DNA of 64,000 nt, taken from NCBI RefSeq assembly GCF_963677575.1, contig NZ_OY782038.1, positions 124,001-188,000 on the forward strand, in the 5' to 3' direction. The position numbers and the translations under genes were made by a program. The notes under the pieces are model-generated. The model was not told the origin of the DNA. It was given only the letters and a program-made list of their open reading frames with translations, and did no database searches. Origin of the DNA: an uncultured Draconibacterium sp. (GTDB taxonomy: Bacteria > Bacteroidota > Bacteroidia > Bacteroidales > Prolixibacteraceae). This document shows positions 42,445 through 51,426 of the stretch, one piece after another. Each line of letters starts with the position of its first letter. Within the stretch, counting starts at the first letter, position 1.

Positions 42445-43747
42445 TTTGTAGATATTTTGATTGTAATAGTTGAATTTGGCGGCTTAACAGCCAGGTAACC
42501 ACAAAAGTTAGTATAACATAAACCGCGGTAATGGTGTAAAAAGTGTACTGGATGCCGGGCATTGGCGTTAACGAATCTTTTGTTTTCATTATGCCATAAA
42601 TAATCCAGGGCTGGCGACCAACTTCGGTAACAACCCAGCCGGCTTCAACAGCAATAAATCCCAACGGAGTAGCAATGGTCAACATGCGCAGCCACCATTT
42701 TTTCTTAAACCAGTGTTTCCATTTGTAGGTTCCGGCAAAGAACAGGGCTGCTATCAGCATCAGAAACATTCCAATTCCAACCATCAACTGGAACGAATAG
42801 TGGGTGATGGGTACAGGAGGCCATTCTTCTTCCGGAAATTCTTCCAGTCCTTTTACTTCAGCGTTAAAATCGCCATGCGCCAGGAAACTCAGGAAGCCCG
42901 GCAGTTTAATTGCGTATTTTACATCGCGATTTTCTACGTCAGGAATTCCGCCGATAATTAGAGACGCTTTTTCCTCGGTTTTAAAATGCGACTCGAATGC
43001 AGCCAGTTTTGCCGGCTGTAGTTTGGCAACGTTTTTAGCAGCCAGGTCACCACTTATGGGTTGAATAAAAGCAGCTACCGATGCAAAAGCCAACGCAATG
43101 GTTATCGCTTTACCATGAATTTCAAGTTTGTTTTTCATGTATAAAACTGCATGAACTCCGGCAACTGCAAATCCGGTTGCCGAAAAAGCTGCAATCGTCA
43201 TATGGTGAGCTTGCGAAAACCATGCTTTGTTGAACATCGCTTTTACCGGATCAATGTTAAAAGCTTGTCCGTCTATCCAGTCGAAACCCGACGGGGCATT
43301 CATCCATGCATTAGCCGAAACCACAAAGATACCCGAGAGAACACCGGCTATTCCCACTACCATACCTGTATAGAGGTGAACCCATTTGTTCAGGCGTTTC
43401 CAGCCGTAAAGAAATAATCCGAGGGCAATGGCTTCCACAAAGAAAGCAGTTCCTTCCCACGAAAAGGGCATCCCGAAAATTGGCCCGGCGTGTTTCATAA
43501 ATGTGGGCCATAACATGCCCAGTTCAAACGATAGAACGGTACCGGAAACGGCGCCAACTGCAAAAAATATTGCTACACCTTTTGCCCATGCTTTTGCCAG
43601 ATCAAGGTAAACCGGATTTTTTGTTCGCAGCCATTTTAGTTCGGCAACAAACATAAACCAGGGCATTACCATGCCAATGCATGCAAATACGATGTGAAAT
43701 CCTAAGGAAACGGCCATTTGCATCCTCGCGGCCATAAATTCATCCAT
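42437..43747 (-). CDS. cydA: Cytochrome bd oxidase subunit I, short-Q-loop type
   Basis: 436 residues, the short (CIO-like) length against about 520 in E. coli. The heme ligand His18 is in SLGFHIVFACIG. SWEGTAFFVEAIALGLFLYGW, WFSQAHHMTIAAFSATGF and the quinol-site sequence VVTEVGRQPWIIYG are conserved. Subunit of the terminal oxidase used at low oxygen or under stress. First gene of the cydAB operon. Confidence 0.96.
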   Translation of the reverse strand: MDEFMAARMQMAVSLGFHIVFACIGMVMPWFMFVAELKWLRTKNPVYLDLAKAWAKGVAIFFAVGAVSGTVLSFELGMLWPTFMKHAGPIFGMPFSWEGTAFFVEAIALGLFLYGWKRLNKWVHLYTGMVVGIAGVLSGIFVVSANAWMNAPSGFDWIDGQAFNIDPVKAMFNKAWFSQAHHMTIAAFSATGFAVAGVHAVLYMKNKLEIHGKAITIALAFASVAAFIQPISGDLAAKNVAKLQPAKLAAFESHFKTEEKASLIIGGIPDVENRDVKYAIKLPGFLSFLAHGDFNAEVKGLEEFPEEEWPPVPITHYSFQLMVGIGMFLMLIAALFFAGTYKWKHWFKKKWWLRMLTIATPLGFIAVEAGWVVTEVGRQPWIIYGIMKTKDSLTPMPGIQYTFYTITAVYVILTFVVTWLLSRQIQLLQSKYLQNG

Positions 43748-43991
43748 GTTCTCCTACTTTTCTGTTTTCATTGTTTGCTATTCCTAACAACAATTAGCTC
43801 ATGTAGTTTGAGGTTTTTTTAGAATTTTTTCATTCTATATAAGCACCCCTTCTCAATAGGTTGATTGATTGGAATATAGACTCGGTAAACCATGTGGATG
43901 ATATGCTAATTTAGAAGATGTAATTAAGTAATAACAGGAAATCTCAGCGATTTAAGTAAACTAAAGTTTAAAAAAGTGATAACAGAAACTG

Positions 43992-44486
43992 CTATTTAAA
44001 CATACGTGGAACAAGATGAAATGCCAGTTTTCCGCTTCGTGCTTCTACATATTCCCAACTTTCAACATCGAAATTTATTCCAACGGTTGAGCTAGTAGGC
44101 ATGTCGCTGTAAAATTCTTCGAGCAAATTACACACGTAGTAATAAAAGCCTGGATTATGCCCGAAAAAGAATGCAGTGTTGGTGCTGGGCGGCAGTTTAT
44201 GTATCAGCTCCAGAAATTCGTCGGTGCTAAGTCCGTCGTAAATGTCTTCAATAGTAATAATGTCCTGGCGTTTGAAGTCGAGGTTTTCGGCAAATATCAT
44301 TGCCGTTTTAAACGCGCGTTTGGCAGGACTGGAAATAATGGTGTCAGGAACAACCCCTTGTTTCTTCAGATCCTGACTTACCAGTTTAGCATCTTTTTTA
44401 CCACGTTCACGCAGGTCGCGTGTAAAATCATCTTCGTACCCGTAAGGTACGGCTTTGCCATGTCGTACGATTACTACTTGTTTCAT
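43992..44486 (-). CDS. SixA-type histidine phosphatase
   Basis: 164 residues. The catalytic RHG motif is at 8-10 (VVIVRHGKAVPYG), the second histidine lies in FFFGHNPGFYYYV, and ISSPAKRAFKTAMIFAENL is typical. SixA dephosphorylates phosphohistidine in phosphorelay or PTS proteins in E. coli; the Bacteroidota target is unknown. 57 nt downstream of the monooxygenase-like gene, same strand. Confidence 0.88.
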   Translation of the reverse strand: MKQVVIVRHGKAVPYGYEDDFTRDLRERGKKDAKLVSQDLKKQGVVPDTIISSPAKRAFKTAMIFAENLDFKRQDIITIEDIYDGLSTDEFLELIHKLPPSTNTAFFFGHNPGFYYYVCNLLEEFYSDMPTSSTVGINFDVESWEYVEARSGKLAFHLVPRMFK

Positions 44487-44543
44487 ATATCTAGTTTAAA
44501 GACCGGCACCAAAACTACACGGTAACGGTCTGGTTAGCCTCTC

Positions 44544-44822
44544 TTATACCGGTTCGTAAACGTCGATGGTAACTTCTGCCAATTCAACAATTTTAGGAAC
44601 GATACCGGTAAAATGTGGGGTACTGTTATGAAGATCAATCGCAGCCTGATCTTTCCATTTTTCAATCAGGCAAAACGTTAACGGATCGTCCACTTTTTTA
44701 TGCAAAACATATTCAATGTTTCCAGCCTCGGCGCGCGATGCTTCTCTTAATTCTTCAACAAGTTTCTTAAATGTTGATTCCTGTCCTTTGTGGATTATAA
44801 ACTTGGCTACAATTGTAATCAT
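44544..44822 (-). CDS. Antibiotic biosynthesis monooxygenase (ABM) family protein
   Basis: 92 residues, a dimeric ferredoxin-like fold of the YgiN kind. Pattern: TIVAKFIIHKGQESTFKKLVEEL, EAGNIEYVLHKKVDDPLTFCLIEKWKDQAAIDLH, then TPHFTGIV. Members include quinol monooxygenases without cofactors; the role here is not known. Divergent from the phosphodiesterase gene. Confidence 0.88.
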   Translation of the reverse strand: MITIVAKFIIHKGQESTFKKLVEELREASRAEAGNIEYVLHKKVDDPLTFCLIEKWKDQAAIDLHNSTPHFTGIVPKIVELAEVTIDVYEPV

Positions 44823-44963
44823 TGTGTTAGTTATATACGGTTTTATTTAAATGAATCTTCCCGGCCAAAACGGAATTATGAAAAGGTAAATTCGGTTTTT
44901 ATTAAGCTGTAGAAGTTGTCTAAAACAAATTTAACTTAATTTGTAGCAATAAGACAAATTTTA

Positions 44964-45470
44964 ATGAGACGAATTGGACTGTTATCGGACACACATGGGT
45001 TTATTCACGAACGTATTTTTACTTTTTTCGATAAGGTGGATGAAATATGGCATGCGGGTGATTTTGGAAATATAGAAACTGCAGATCGTTTGGCTGACTT
45101 TAAACCTCTGCGAGGTGTCTATGGAAATATTGACGGGCAGGATGTTCGTGTGGTTCATCCAATGCACCAGCGTTTTATGTGCGAGGAGGTGGATGTTTGG
45201 ATGACGCATATTGGCGGTTATCCGGGGCGTTACGAGCGCTATGTAAAACCCGATATTTATACCAATTCTCCCGATCTTTTTATCAGTGGGCATTCACACA
45301 TTTTAAAAGTCATCTTCGATAAAAAGCTAAATTTCCTGCATATGAATCCCGGTGCTGCCGGATATAAAGGCTTTCATAAAGTTTGTACAGCACTGCGTTT
45401 TGTTATTGACGGAAAAAATATTCGTGACCTGGAAATTTGGGAGATAAAACGAAATTATTCTGTTGATTAG
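44964..45470 (+). CDS. YfcE/MJ0936-type phosphodiesterase
   Basis: 168 residues with all calcineurin-like metal motifs: LLSDTHG, WHAGDFG, VYGNIDG, THIGGYPG and ISGHSHILK. Such enzymes hydrolyse phosphodiesters with Mn2+; natural substrates are mostly unidentified. Its last codons overlap the convergent MFS gene by 4 nt. Confidence 0.92.
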   Translation: MRRIGLLSDTHGFIHERIFTFFDKVDEIWHAGDFGNIETADRLADFKPLRGVYGNIDGQDVRVVHPMHQRFMCEEVDVWMTHIGGYPGRYERYVKPDIYTNSPDLFISGHSHILKVIFDKKLNFLHMNPGAAGYKGFHKVCTALRFVIDGKNIRDLEIWEIKRNYSVD

Positions 45471-46630
45471 ATTTTTTTAAACGACACAAATTTCTGTTTT
45501 GGAATTTTTACCTTTTGGGCCAGAATAAGCGAGAGTAAGGCTATAACAGATCCGGAAATAAAAGGAATACGCCAGTTGTACATCCATAATGCACCGCCAA
45601 TTACCGGGATAACAATGGCCGAAATATGATTAATGGTAAAACTAACAGCCATTGAAGGTGCAATATCTTCCGGGTCGGCTGTTTTCTGAAAATAGGTATT
45701 AATGGCCATTGCCGCACTATAAAATACATTATTAAAAATATATAAAGCAAACAATAGTATTTTGCTGTCGACAAAAGCATACGACAGAAATATAATTGTT
45801 AAAGAAAGATATTCGCACGATAAAATAAACCGTTCGCCTATTTTATTAATCATTCTTCCGATAAAGGGAGCCATAAAATAATTAACCACGTTATTTATAA
45901 CAAAGAGTATTGCAATGGTCTGAAGGCTAAAATGATACTTTTCAACCATCATAAAAACAACGAAAACAACAAATATTTGTCTTCGGGCACCACTCAAAAA
46001 GTGCAGTAAATAAAATAAACTGTATTTTCGTTTCAGAATCATCTTTTTTTGCTGAACAGGCAGGTCTTTGTTAATCGGATTTAACCTAAAACTGTATAAT
46101 GCAGCTAACATTACAGCAATTCCGAAAAATATAAACAAGTACGAAAAATCGAAATAACCGGAAACCGACCAAATAATTATTCCTACAATAATGTTGGTAA
46201 GGGCAACATAACTATTTACGCTTCCCATAATTAACGGGGCTTCGTTATGTGCAAAATACTGTAAAGTAAGGCTCTGGTTTACCGTTTGGAAATAATGAAA
46301 ACCAAGCGACATGATTAATGTACAAACAACTAATCCGCTGAAACTTGGAAATAGCCCGGTTGCTGTTACTCCTGCACCTAATAGTAATACGGATACTGCT
46401 GCTAATCTGTGTTCTTTAATTATCAGCAAAACATAAATTACCAGCAATGATAAGAATCCGGGAACTTCGCGAACCGATTGAATAACCCCATTCTGGAATC
46501 CATTAATGCCGATGTCGTCAACTGCAAAGTTATTAAACATTGTTCGCCATCCTTGAAAACCGGCTGCCATGGCAATACTTAACAAAAGTAAATAATGATA
46601 TAGCTTGTTATCTCTAAATTGTCGTAACAT
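45467..46630 (-). CDS. Major facilitator superfamily transporter
   Basis: 387 residues from ATG 46630 (MLRQFRDNKLYHYLLLL); a start 12 codons upstream is possible. About twelve transmembrane segments, with a central polar loop near residue 190 (LNPINKDLPVQQKKMILKRKYS). Pattern GWRTMFNNFAVDDIGINGFQNGVIQSVREVPGFLSLLVIY resembles the YqgE/'MFS_1' uncharacterised group. Substrate unknown. Single-gene unit, convergent with the phosphodiesterase gene. Confidence 0.85.
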   Translation of the reverse strand: MLRQFRDNKLYHYLLLLSIAMAAGFQGWRTMFNNFAVDDIGINGFQNGVIQSVREVPGFLSLLVIYVLLIIKEHRLAAVSVLLLGAGVTATGLFPSFSGLVVCTLIMSLGFHYFQTVNQSLTLQYFAHNEAPLIMGSVNSYVALTNIIVGIIIWSVSGYFDFSYLFIFFGIAVMLAALYSFRLNPINKDLPVQQKKMILKRKYSLFYLLHFLSGARRQIFVVFVVFMMVEKYHFSLQTIAILFVINNVVNYFMAPFIGRMINKIGERFILSCEYLSLTIIFLSYAFVDSKILLFALYIFNNVFYSAAMAINTYFQKTADPEDIAPSMAVSFTINHISAIVIPVIGGALWMYNWRIPFISGSVIALLSLILAQKVKIPKQKFVSFKKI

Positions 46631-46949
46631 ATTGTTTACATAAAATGAGCCGCAATTTACAAACATTTGCAGATTTGAAATTGATTTAGAGGCCAGCTAA
46701 CTAAAAGGATAATGTTGAGGTTATTTTTTGTGCCAGTTTATAAAAATATCCGATTTGCGTAAGATGACGTAGATAAAGAGTGGATTCTTTCGATACTGAA
46801 AACAGAAGAGGTGAATATTGATTTATGAATGATGATTAACGATTGCAGATTTTAGAATGAGAAAGGAACACGCAAAATTCAATTGGCAAAGCACAAGCCC
46901 TGTGGCTTTGTAAAATGAAAGGTAGCAATGGATAAACTTTTATTGAGGT
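46631..46949. other. Gene-free stretch with one hairpin
   Basis: CAAAGC (about 46893) pairs with GCTTTG (about 46914), extended inside by ACA/TGT, just beyond the end of the PLD-like gene. It could end that transcript. No promoter or small ORF is convincing. Confidence 0.45.
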
Positions 46950-47612
46950 TTAAAAATTAAATAATTCCTTCCACAGCCGTTCAAATTCGTTAATGTATTG
47001 TTTTACAATTTCGTATTTGGTGGTTGCTACCATGTTTTCCTGGTTGTGTTTTGAGGCCGTGTAAGTCCAGTTAAAACTGCCGGTTATGGCAATCTGGCCA
47101 TCGATAATTCCGAATTTATTGTGCATGTGGTAATGTGAATGATCCGTTTTTACCGGAATACCGGCTTTGGCAAGTTGAGTGATTTCAGAACCATTGTCTT
47201 CCACTTTTTCGTCGTCGGTAATTATCCGCACTTTGACGCCCCGTTTGTGGCAAGACTTAATTTTTTTAGCCAGTTCGTAATCAGTAATTGTAAAAATACA
47301 AAGGTCTACAGTTTCGGTAGCGTGATCGAGGAGTTGTTTGATTTCGTTTTTAATTTGATTTCCCGGACTAAAAAATACCCGGTTAAAGTGAAAGGCGTGT
47401 TGGTTAATCAGGGTGATGCAGGTTTCCAGCCATGAAATTACGTGCTTATGACCAGACGCTTCCAGCTGTTTACCCTTTTCAATTAATAAGGTCTTTAGTT
47501 CCTCTCTTTCTAAACGATTAAGTCTTTTGAGTCTGCCGGTAATTGAATTTGGCACTTCTTTTTCATCTAACGAATCGCAGCGTTTTATAAAGTAATTAAA
47601 AAGGTCTTGCAT
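46950..47612 (-). CDS. Phospholipase D-like protein with one HKD motif
   Basis: 220 residues. C-terminal PLD-like domain with the HKD motif HMHNKFGIIDGQIAITGSFNWT; one motif per chain, so an active enzyme would be a dimer, as in Nuc or mitoPLD-type nucleases. The N-terminal 80 residues (FIKRCDSLDEKEVPNSITGRL) are alpha-helical and of unknown role. No signal peptide. Could be a cytosolic nuclease or phosphodiesterase; context (prmA upstream) does not help. Confidence 0.82.
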   Translation of the reverse strand: MQDLFNYFIKRCDSLDEKEVPNSITGRLKRLNRLEREELKTLLIEKGKQLEASGHKHVISWLETCITLINQHAFHFNRVFFSPGNQIKNEIKQLLDHATETVDLCIFTITDYELAKKIKSCHKRGVKVRIITDDEKVEDNGSEITQLAKAGIPVKTDHSHYHMHNKFGIIDGQIAITGSFNWTYTASKHNQENMVATTKYEIVKQYINEFERLWKELFNF

Positions 47613-47692
47613 AGATTTAAGTTAAAAGTAGAAAGTAAAAAAGCAAAAGTTGAACGATACAATTTTGCAGTTTAGCAATTTCCCAATTTTTA

Positions 47693-48535
47693 TCAATCAG
47701 GTTTAATAAACGAATGAGCTACCCAGTTATTCTTTTCCACAAAACCGGCATCACTCATTCCCAACATCCCGGCTTTATTTTTTATGTCAGGAATATCTTC
47801 TGTGTAAAAGCCACTCATTATCAGCGTGCCTCCAGCTTTTAATACTGAATGATAAGCTTCCATGTCGTTCAGTAAAACGTTTTTATGGATGTTGGCAAAA
47901 ATCAGATCGTATTTTTCATTAGCAAGCAGGCTGGCATCTCCCAGTTTTACATTAATGTTTGTGATTTTATTTAAGGCCGCATTTTCCTGCGTTCCCTCAT
48001 ACGACCATTTATCGATGTCGATGGCAGTAATTTGTTTTGCACCTTTCATCGATGCCAGAATACTGAGAATTCCTGTTCCACAGCCCATGTCAAGAATGGT
48101 TTTGCCAGTGAGGTCATTTTGCAGAATCGACTCGATAATGGTAGCTGTTGTTTCGTGATTGCCTGTGCCAAATGCCATATTCGGCTCAATAATAATTTCG
48201 TATTTTGCCTCGGGATATTCCATATGAAACGGCGCCCTGATCATACATTCTCCGCCAATAACCAGAGGTTTGAAATAGTTTTTTTCCCACTCTTCGTTCC
48301 AATTCTGATCGGCGATAAATTCTGATTCTACATTAAATGAAAAATCGCCGGAAAAACTTTCCAGAACTTCATTCAAGATTTCTTCAGAATAAGAAGTAGC
48401 GGGAATAAAAGCCTCAAATCCGGTTTCGGTTTCAACAAAACTATCGAAACCAATCTCGGCCATTTGAGCATTTAAAACATCGCGTAACCACTCTTGGAAT
48501 GGTGTAATTTGTATACTTATTTTTTGGTAATCCAT
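47693..48535 (-). CDS. prmA: Ribosomal protein L11 methyltransferase PrmA
   Basis: 280 residues. An N-terminal L11-recognition domain (ILNEVLESFSGDFSFNVESEFIADQNWNEEWEKNYFKP) and a SAM-dependent domain with PNMAFGTGNHETTATII, LDMGCGTGILSILASMKGA and LIFANIHKNVLL, where N-I is the substrate motif. It trimethylates L11 in other bacteria. Upstream of the PLD-like gene on the same strand with 80 nt between. Confidence 0.95.
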   Translation of the reverse strand: MDYQKISIQITPFQEWLRDVLNAQMAEIGFDSFVETETGFEAFIPATSYSEEILNEVLESFSGDFSFNVESEFIADQNWNEEWEKNYFKPLVIGGECMIRAPFHMEYPEAKYEIIIEPNMAFGTGNHETTATIIESILQNDLTGKTILDMGCGTGILSILASMKGAKQITAIDIDKWSYEGTQENAALNKITNINVKLGDASLLANEKYDLIFANIHKNVLLNDMEAYHSVLKAGGTLIMSGFYTEDIPDIKNKAGMLGMSDAGFVEKNNWVAHSFIKPD

Positions 48536-48606
48536 TTACTTGTTATTTGCGGCGAAGGTATAAAAAAAGGACCACTGATTCCTGTGTCTCGAGGTTAGCT
48601 TCTTCT

Positions 48607-49842
48607 TTAATCGATTAATTTATTCGGGAAGATATTTACTGCGATAAAACCAAATATTCCTGTAATTCCAATAATCAGCAGATCAATAATTTCGGTTCTG
48701 AATTTTTTCTTTCGTTGCCGGACAATGAAACACTGTGCAATAATTAGCAACAGGCTAATAAATAGCCATTTAAATGACTTGCTTATTTTTAAAAAGAAAT
48801 TTACGTAGCTTGAGTTGTTATCGGTCATTTTTAGTTCGGCCGGAAACAGAAACTGTGCAATTTTACCCTCGGTTTGTTCTTCGAAAGTTGTGCGGGTTTC
48901 TGTATATTCGTCAACCTTGTTATGATCGCGGTCTAAAGCCTGCGTTCTGACAAAGCCGTCGCCAATTGTTATTACATTGAAATTAAAATAATCACCGTAG
49001 ATTCTGATCTCGTATTCATCGGGATTAATATCGTCCACATCAAATTTTTCCAGCATATAATCGTAAGGAGTCAGCACGTACAGCTCGTTATTTTCGGTAA
49101 TTAGATAAGCGTAATAAAGTTTATCGCTAAAATCAACACACTGAATAGTTTTGAATTTCATTCCCTCTGGAAGATCAACTTTTCGTACAAAAGGTACGCC
49201 TTTGGTCATTTTTAGATGAAAGAGCTGGTCGGCCGAATCGATAACCAAATATCCTTCGTCGCACGATTTTCGGGTGGTTGGAATGCCGTTGATCGATTTT
49301 GCAGGGAACTTAAATCCCCGGTTATAAAGTACTGCCGAAAACATCCGGCTTTTTTCTTCCGAAATATTGTTGGTTTTGGCATCGATAAATTCCATGCGCC
49401 AGGTAATGCGGAAAAAGTCGTCGGGCATTTCAAGGTTTGCGCGGCCCGATTGCGATTCGAACAAAGGATATAATTTGGGTTTTGGAGCATGAATTTCATC
49501 GGGTGTAATCCGAAAGTTTGAGCGAAATATTCCGGTGTGCTGGATATTGATTTTCTGTCCGTTAATTGAATCGGGTATCGTTCCATCCATAACCAGTTGC
49601 CGTGTGTACATCAAGGGTAGTTTCTTTTCATATGCTTCGCGCGTTAGTTTTGTCCCTTTCGAATTCGTCCATTTAACATCGGCATCCGATCGAAATATCA
49701 TAAAATCATGATCGATACAGCTGTATTGAATAAATGGTGCTCTTGTGGGTTTTTCGAACGCCACCCGGTAGAATTGTGGCAACAAAATCAATAAACCAAT
49801 AATGGCTACAAAAATTAAAATATATCTGCTGAATTTTACCAT
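48607..49842 (-). CDS. DUF4857-like membrane protein
   Basis: 411 residues from ATG 49842, one base after the permease stop. One N-terminal helix (residues about 6-25, YILIFVAIIGLLILLPQF), a large periplasmic beta-rich domain with propeller-like repeats (YLVIDSADQLFHLKMTKGVPFVRKVDL, YYAYLITENNELYVLTPYDYMLEKF), and two C-terminal helices (WLFISLLLIIAQCFIV, LLIIGITGIFGFIAVNIF). It matches my memory of DUF4857 proteins that accompany an ABC ATPase and permease in Bacteroidota. Last gene of the six-gene TonB/ABC operon. Function unknown. Confidence 0.7.
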   Translation of the reverse strand: MVKFSRYILIFVAIIGLLILLPQFYRVAFEKPTRAPFIQYSCIDHDFMIFRSDADVKWTNSKGTKLTREAYEKKLPLMYTRQLVMDGTIPDSINGQKINIQHTGIFRSNFRITPDEIHAPKPKLYPLFESQSGRANLEMPDDFFRITWRMEFIDAKTNNISEEKSRMFSAVLYNRGFKFPAKSINGIPTTRKSCDEGYLVIDSADQLFHLKMTKGVPFVRKVDLPEGMKFKTIQCVDFSDKLYYAYLITENNELYVLTPYDYMLEKFDVDDINPDEYEIRIYGDYFNFNVITIGDGFVRTQALDRDHNKVDEYTETRTTFEEQTEGKIAQFLFPAELKMTDNNSSYVNFFLKISKSFKWLFISLLLIIAQCFIVRQRKKKFRTEIIDLLIIGITGIFGFIAVNIFPNKLID

Positions 49843-49843
49843 A

Positions 49844-50518
49844 TTACATTTCTCCTTTTCTAAATCGGTATCCCGAAAACAACAATGCAACGGATAAAAG
49901 AATTGTAAGCACAATTAACAGCGGAAGGGCAGGAGAGTAGGCTCCGGCTGCAGATGTTTGAAGGTAGATGGGCACAAAAGTAGCAGCTACTAAAAGGTAT
50001 AAAAAACGATATTTCCACACCGGTTCCAACACGATTAATGCGGTTAAAAAGTAAACTGTAAATCCGCATAAAAACCAGGGCGTAACTGAAATTAATGCCG
50101 ACTGAATAATCTCGACAGGAAAATAAGCCATGCTCAACCCGGTAAAAAGCAGCACAATAACCGCAGCGATTGCCAATAAGCAAAAAGCCCCGAATAGCAT
50201 CATTACCAACAATGCCATATTTTCGTTAACCGGCAGATGAAATGTAAGCTTAATTCGTTTGTTTACGGTTTCCGGGAAGTACTGGGCTAAGCCAATTGCC
50301 AAAGCTCCTACAAGGGGGGCAAACTTGAATAAACCGTATTCGAAGAATCGATTTCCCTGAAAAAGGATGCTATACCAATAGTTTTCCGCTTGGCTGAATT
50401 CAAAATCGTGCTGAACTTTTAGAAATATATTTCCAACAACCAAAATGCCAAGTGCGGCGTAAATAATTGCAAACCACCTGATTTTTAGCCATTCTTTGTA
50501 TAGTATTGATTTCCACAT
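49844..50518 (-). CDS. ABC-2-type permease
   Basis: 224 residues with six predicted transmembrane helices (FAIIYAALGILVVGNIFL, FAPLVGALAIGLAQYF, LVMMLFGAFCLLAIAAVIVLLF and later ones) and an N-terminal amphipathic start MWKSILYKEWLKIRWF typical of ABC-2 permeases, where it contacts the ATPase. It follows the ATPase gene by 4 nt and precedes the DUF4857-like gene by one base. It probably functions as a homodimer or with the DUF4857 protein. Substrate unknown. Confidence 0.78.
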   Translation of the reverse strand: MWKSILYKEWLKIRWFAIIYAALGILVVGNIFLKVQHDFEFSQAENYWYSILFQGNRFFEYGLFKFAPLVGALAIGLAQYFPETVNKRIKLTFHLPVNENMALLVMMLFGAFCLLAIAAVIVLLFTGLSMAYFPVEIIQSALISVTPWFLCGFTVYFLTALIVLEPVWKYRFLYLLVAATFVPIYLQTSAAGAYSPALPLLIVLTILLSVALLFSGYRFRKGEM

Positions 50519-50522
50519 TTTG

Positions 50523-51407
50523 CTAGTATTTTCCGGTTAGTCCAATAAATGCATCTTCCAGGCCCATCTTTATCTGTTGAAAGTTTTTGTGTGCGATTCC
50601 ATTGTTTTTAAGGAAGTTCAGAATCGTATTTTCCGACTCGTAAGTGTACAGTTCCAGCTTGTTATTCACCTTTTCGCTGTTGATGACAAAATCCTCGCTT
50701 GAAATATCGATAGCAGGATTTTCAAGTTCCAGGTAAAACTGCTTAAATTCCCGCATAAACGATTTTACATCGCGTTGGGCCAGCACACGGTTAAAATCCA
50801 TAATCAGCAGATCATCGATCAAACGTTCCATATCCTGAATAATGTGCGAAGTGGTGAAAATGGTTTTGTTCTTTTCTTTGGCATATTCGCGCAGGTAGTC
50901 GATAAACAAACGGCGATAGCCGGGATCGAGTCCCATTGAAAAATCGTCGAGAATTAGCAGATCCGGATCTTGTGCCAAAATAAGCCCCAGTGCCACCTGC
51001 GAACGCTGCCCGCACGACATTGTGGAGATTTTTTGTTTTGGCGAAACCTGAAGTTTCGACAGAAGTTCCCAGTAGGGCTCATTATTCCATTTCGGGTAGA
51101 ATTTTGAGTAAAATTTCTCGATTTGATGAATATTCATGAACGCATACTGAACGTGCCCTTCGATTAGAAAACCAATTCGCGCTTTGTTTTGCGGAGTTAA
51201 GTTTTGCGAATTCTCGCCATAAATCAGGCACTCTCCATTTTGCGGTTGCAGAAAACCATTCAAAATATTAATGGTAGTGGTTTTGCCTGTACCATTTTTG
51301 CCTAACAGCCCCAGAATACTTCCTTCCTTTACGTTAAAACTCAGGTTCTCGTAAACCAGCTTTTTGCCGTAGTAATGGGTGAGGTTTTTACATTCAATTG
51401 CATTCAT
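50523..51407 (-). CDS. ABC transporter ATPase (NatA/CcmA-like) with atypical motifs
   Basis: 294 residues from ATG 51407; an earlier start would overlap the barrel gene more. Walker A GLLGKNGTGKTTT (about 33-45) and H-loop TTSHIIQDME are normal. The signature is MSCGQRSQ in place of LSGGQ, and after Walker B (LLILDD) the usual catalytic Glu is Asp (ILDDFSMGLDP). The C-terminal 80 residues (ENPAIDISSEDFVINSEKVNNKLELYTY) form a NatA/DrrA-type accessory domain. It likely powers the adjoining permease. Whether Asp supports full ATP turnover is uncertain. Confidence 0.88.
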   Translation of the reverse strand: MNAIECKNLTHYYGKKLVYENLSFNVKEGSILGLLGKNGTGKTTTINILNGFLQPQNGECLIYGENSQNLTPQNKARIGFLIEGHVQYAFMNIHQIEKFYSKFYPKWNNEPYWELLSKLQVSPKQKISTMSCGQRSQVALGLILAQDPDLLILDDFSMGLDPGYRRLFIDYLREYAKEKNKTIFTTSHIIQDMERLIDDLLIMDFNRVLAQRDVKSFMREFKQFYLELENPAIDISSEDFVINSEKVNNKLELYTYESENTILNFLKNNGIAHKNFQQIKMGLEDAFIGLTGKY

Positions 51408-51426
51408 CTGATTACGTTTATTTGTT

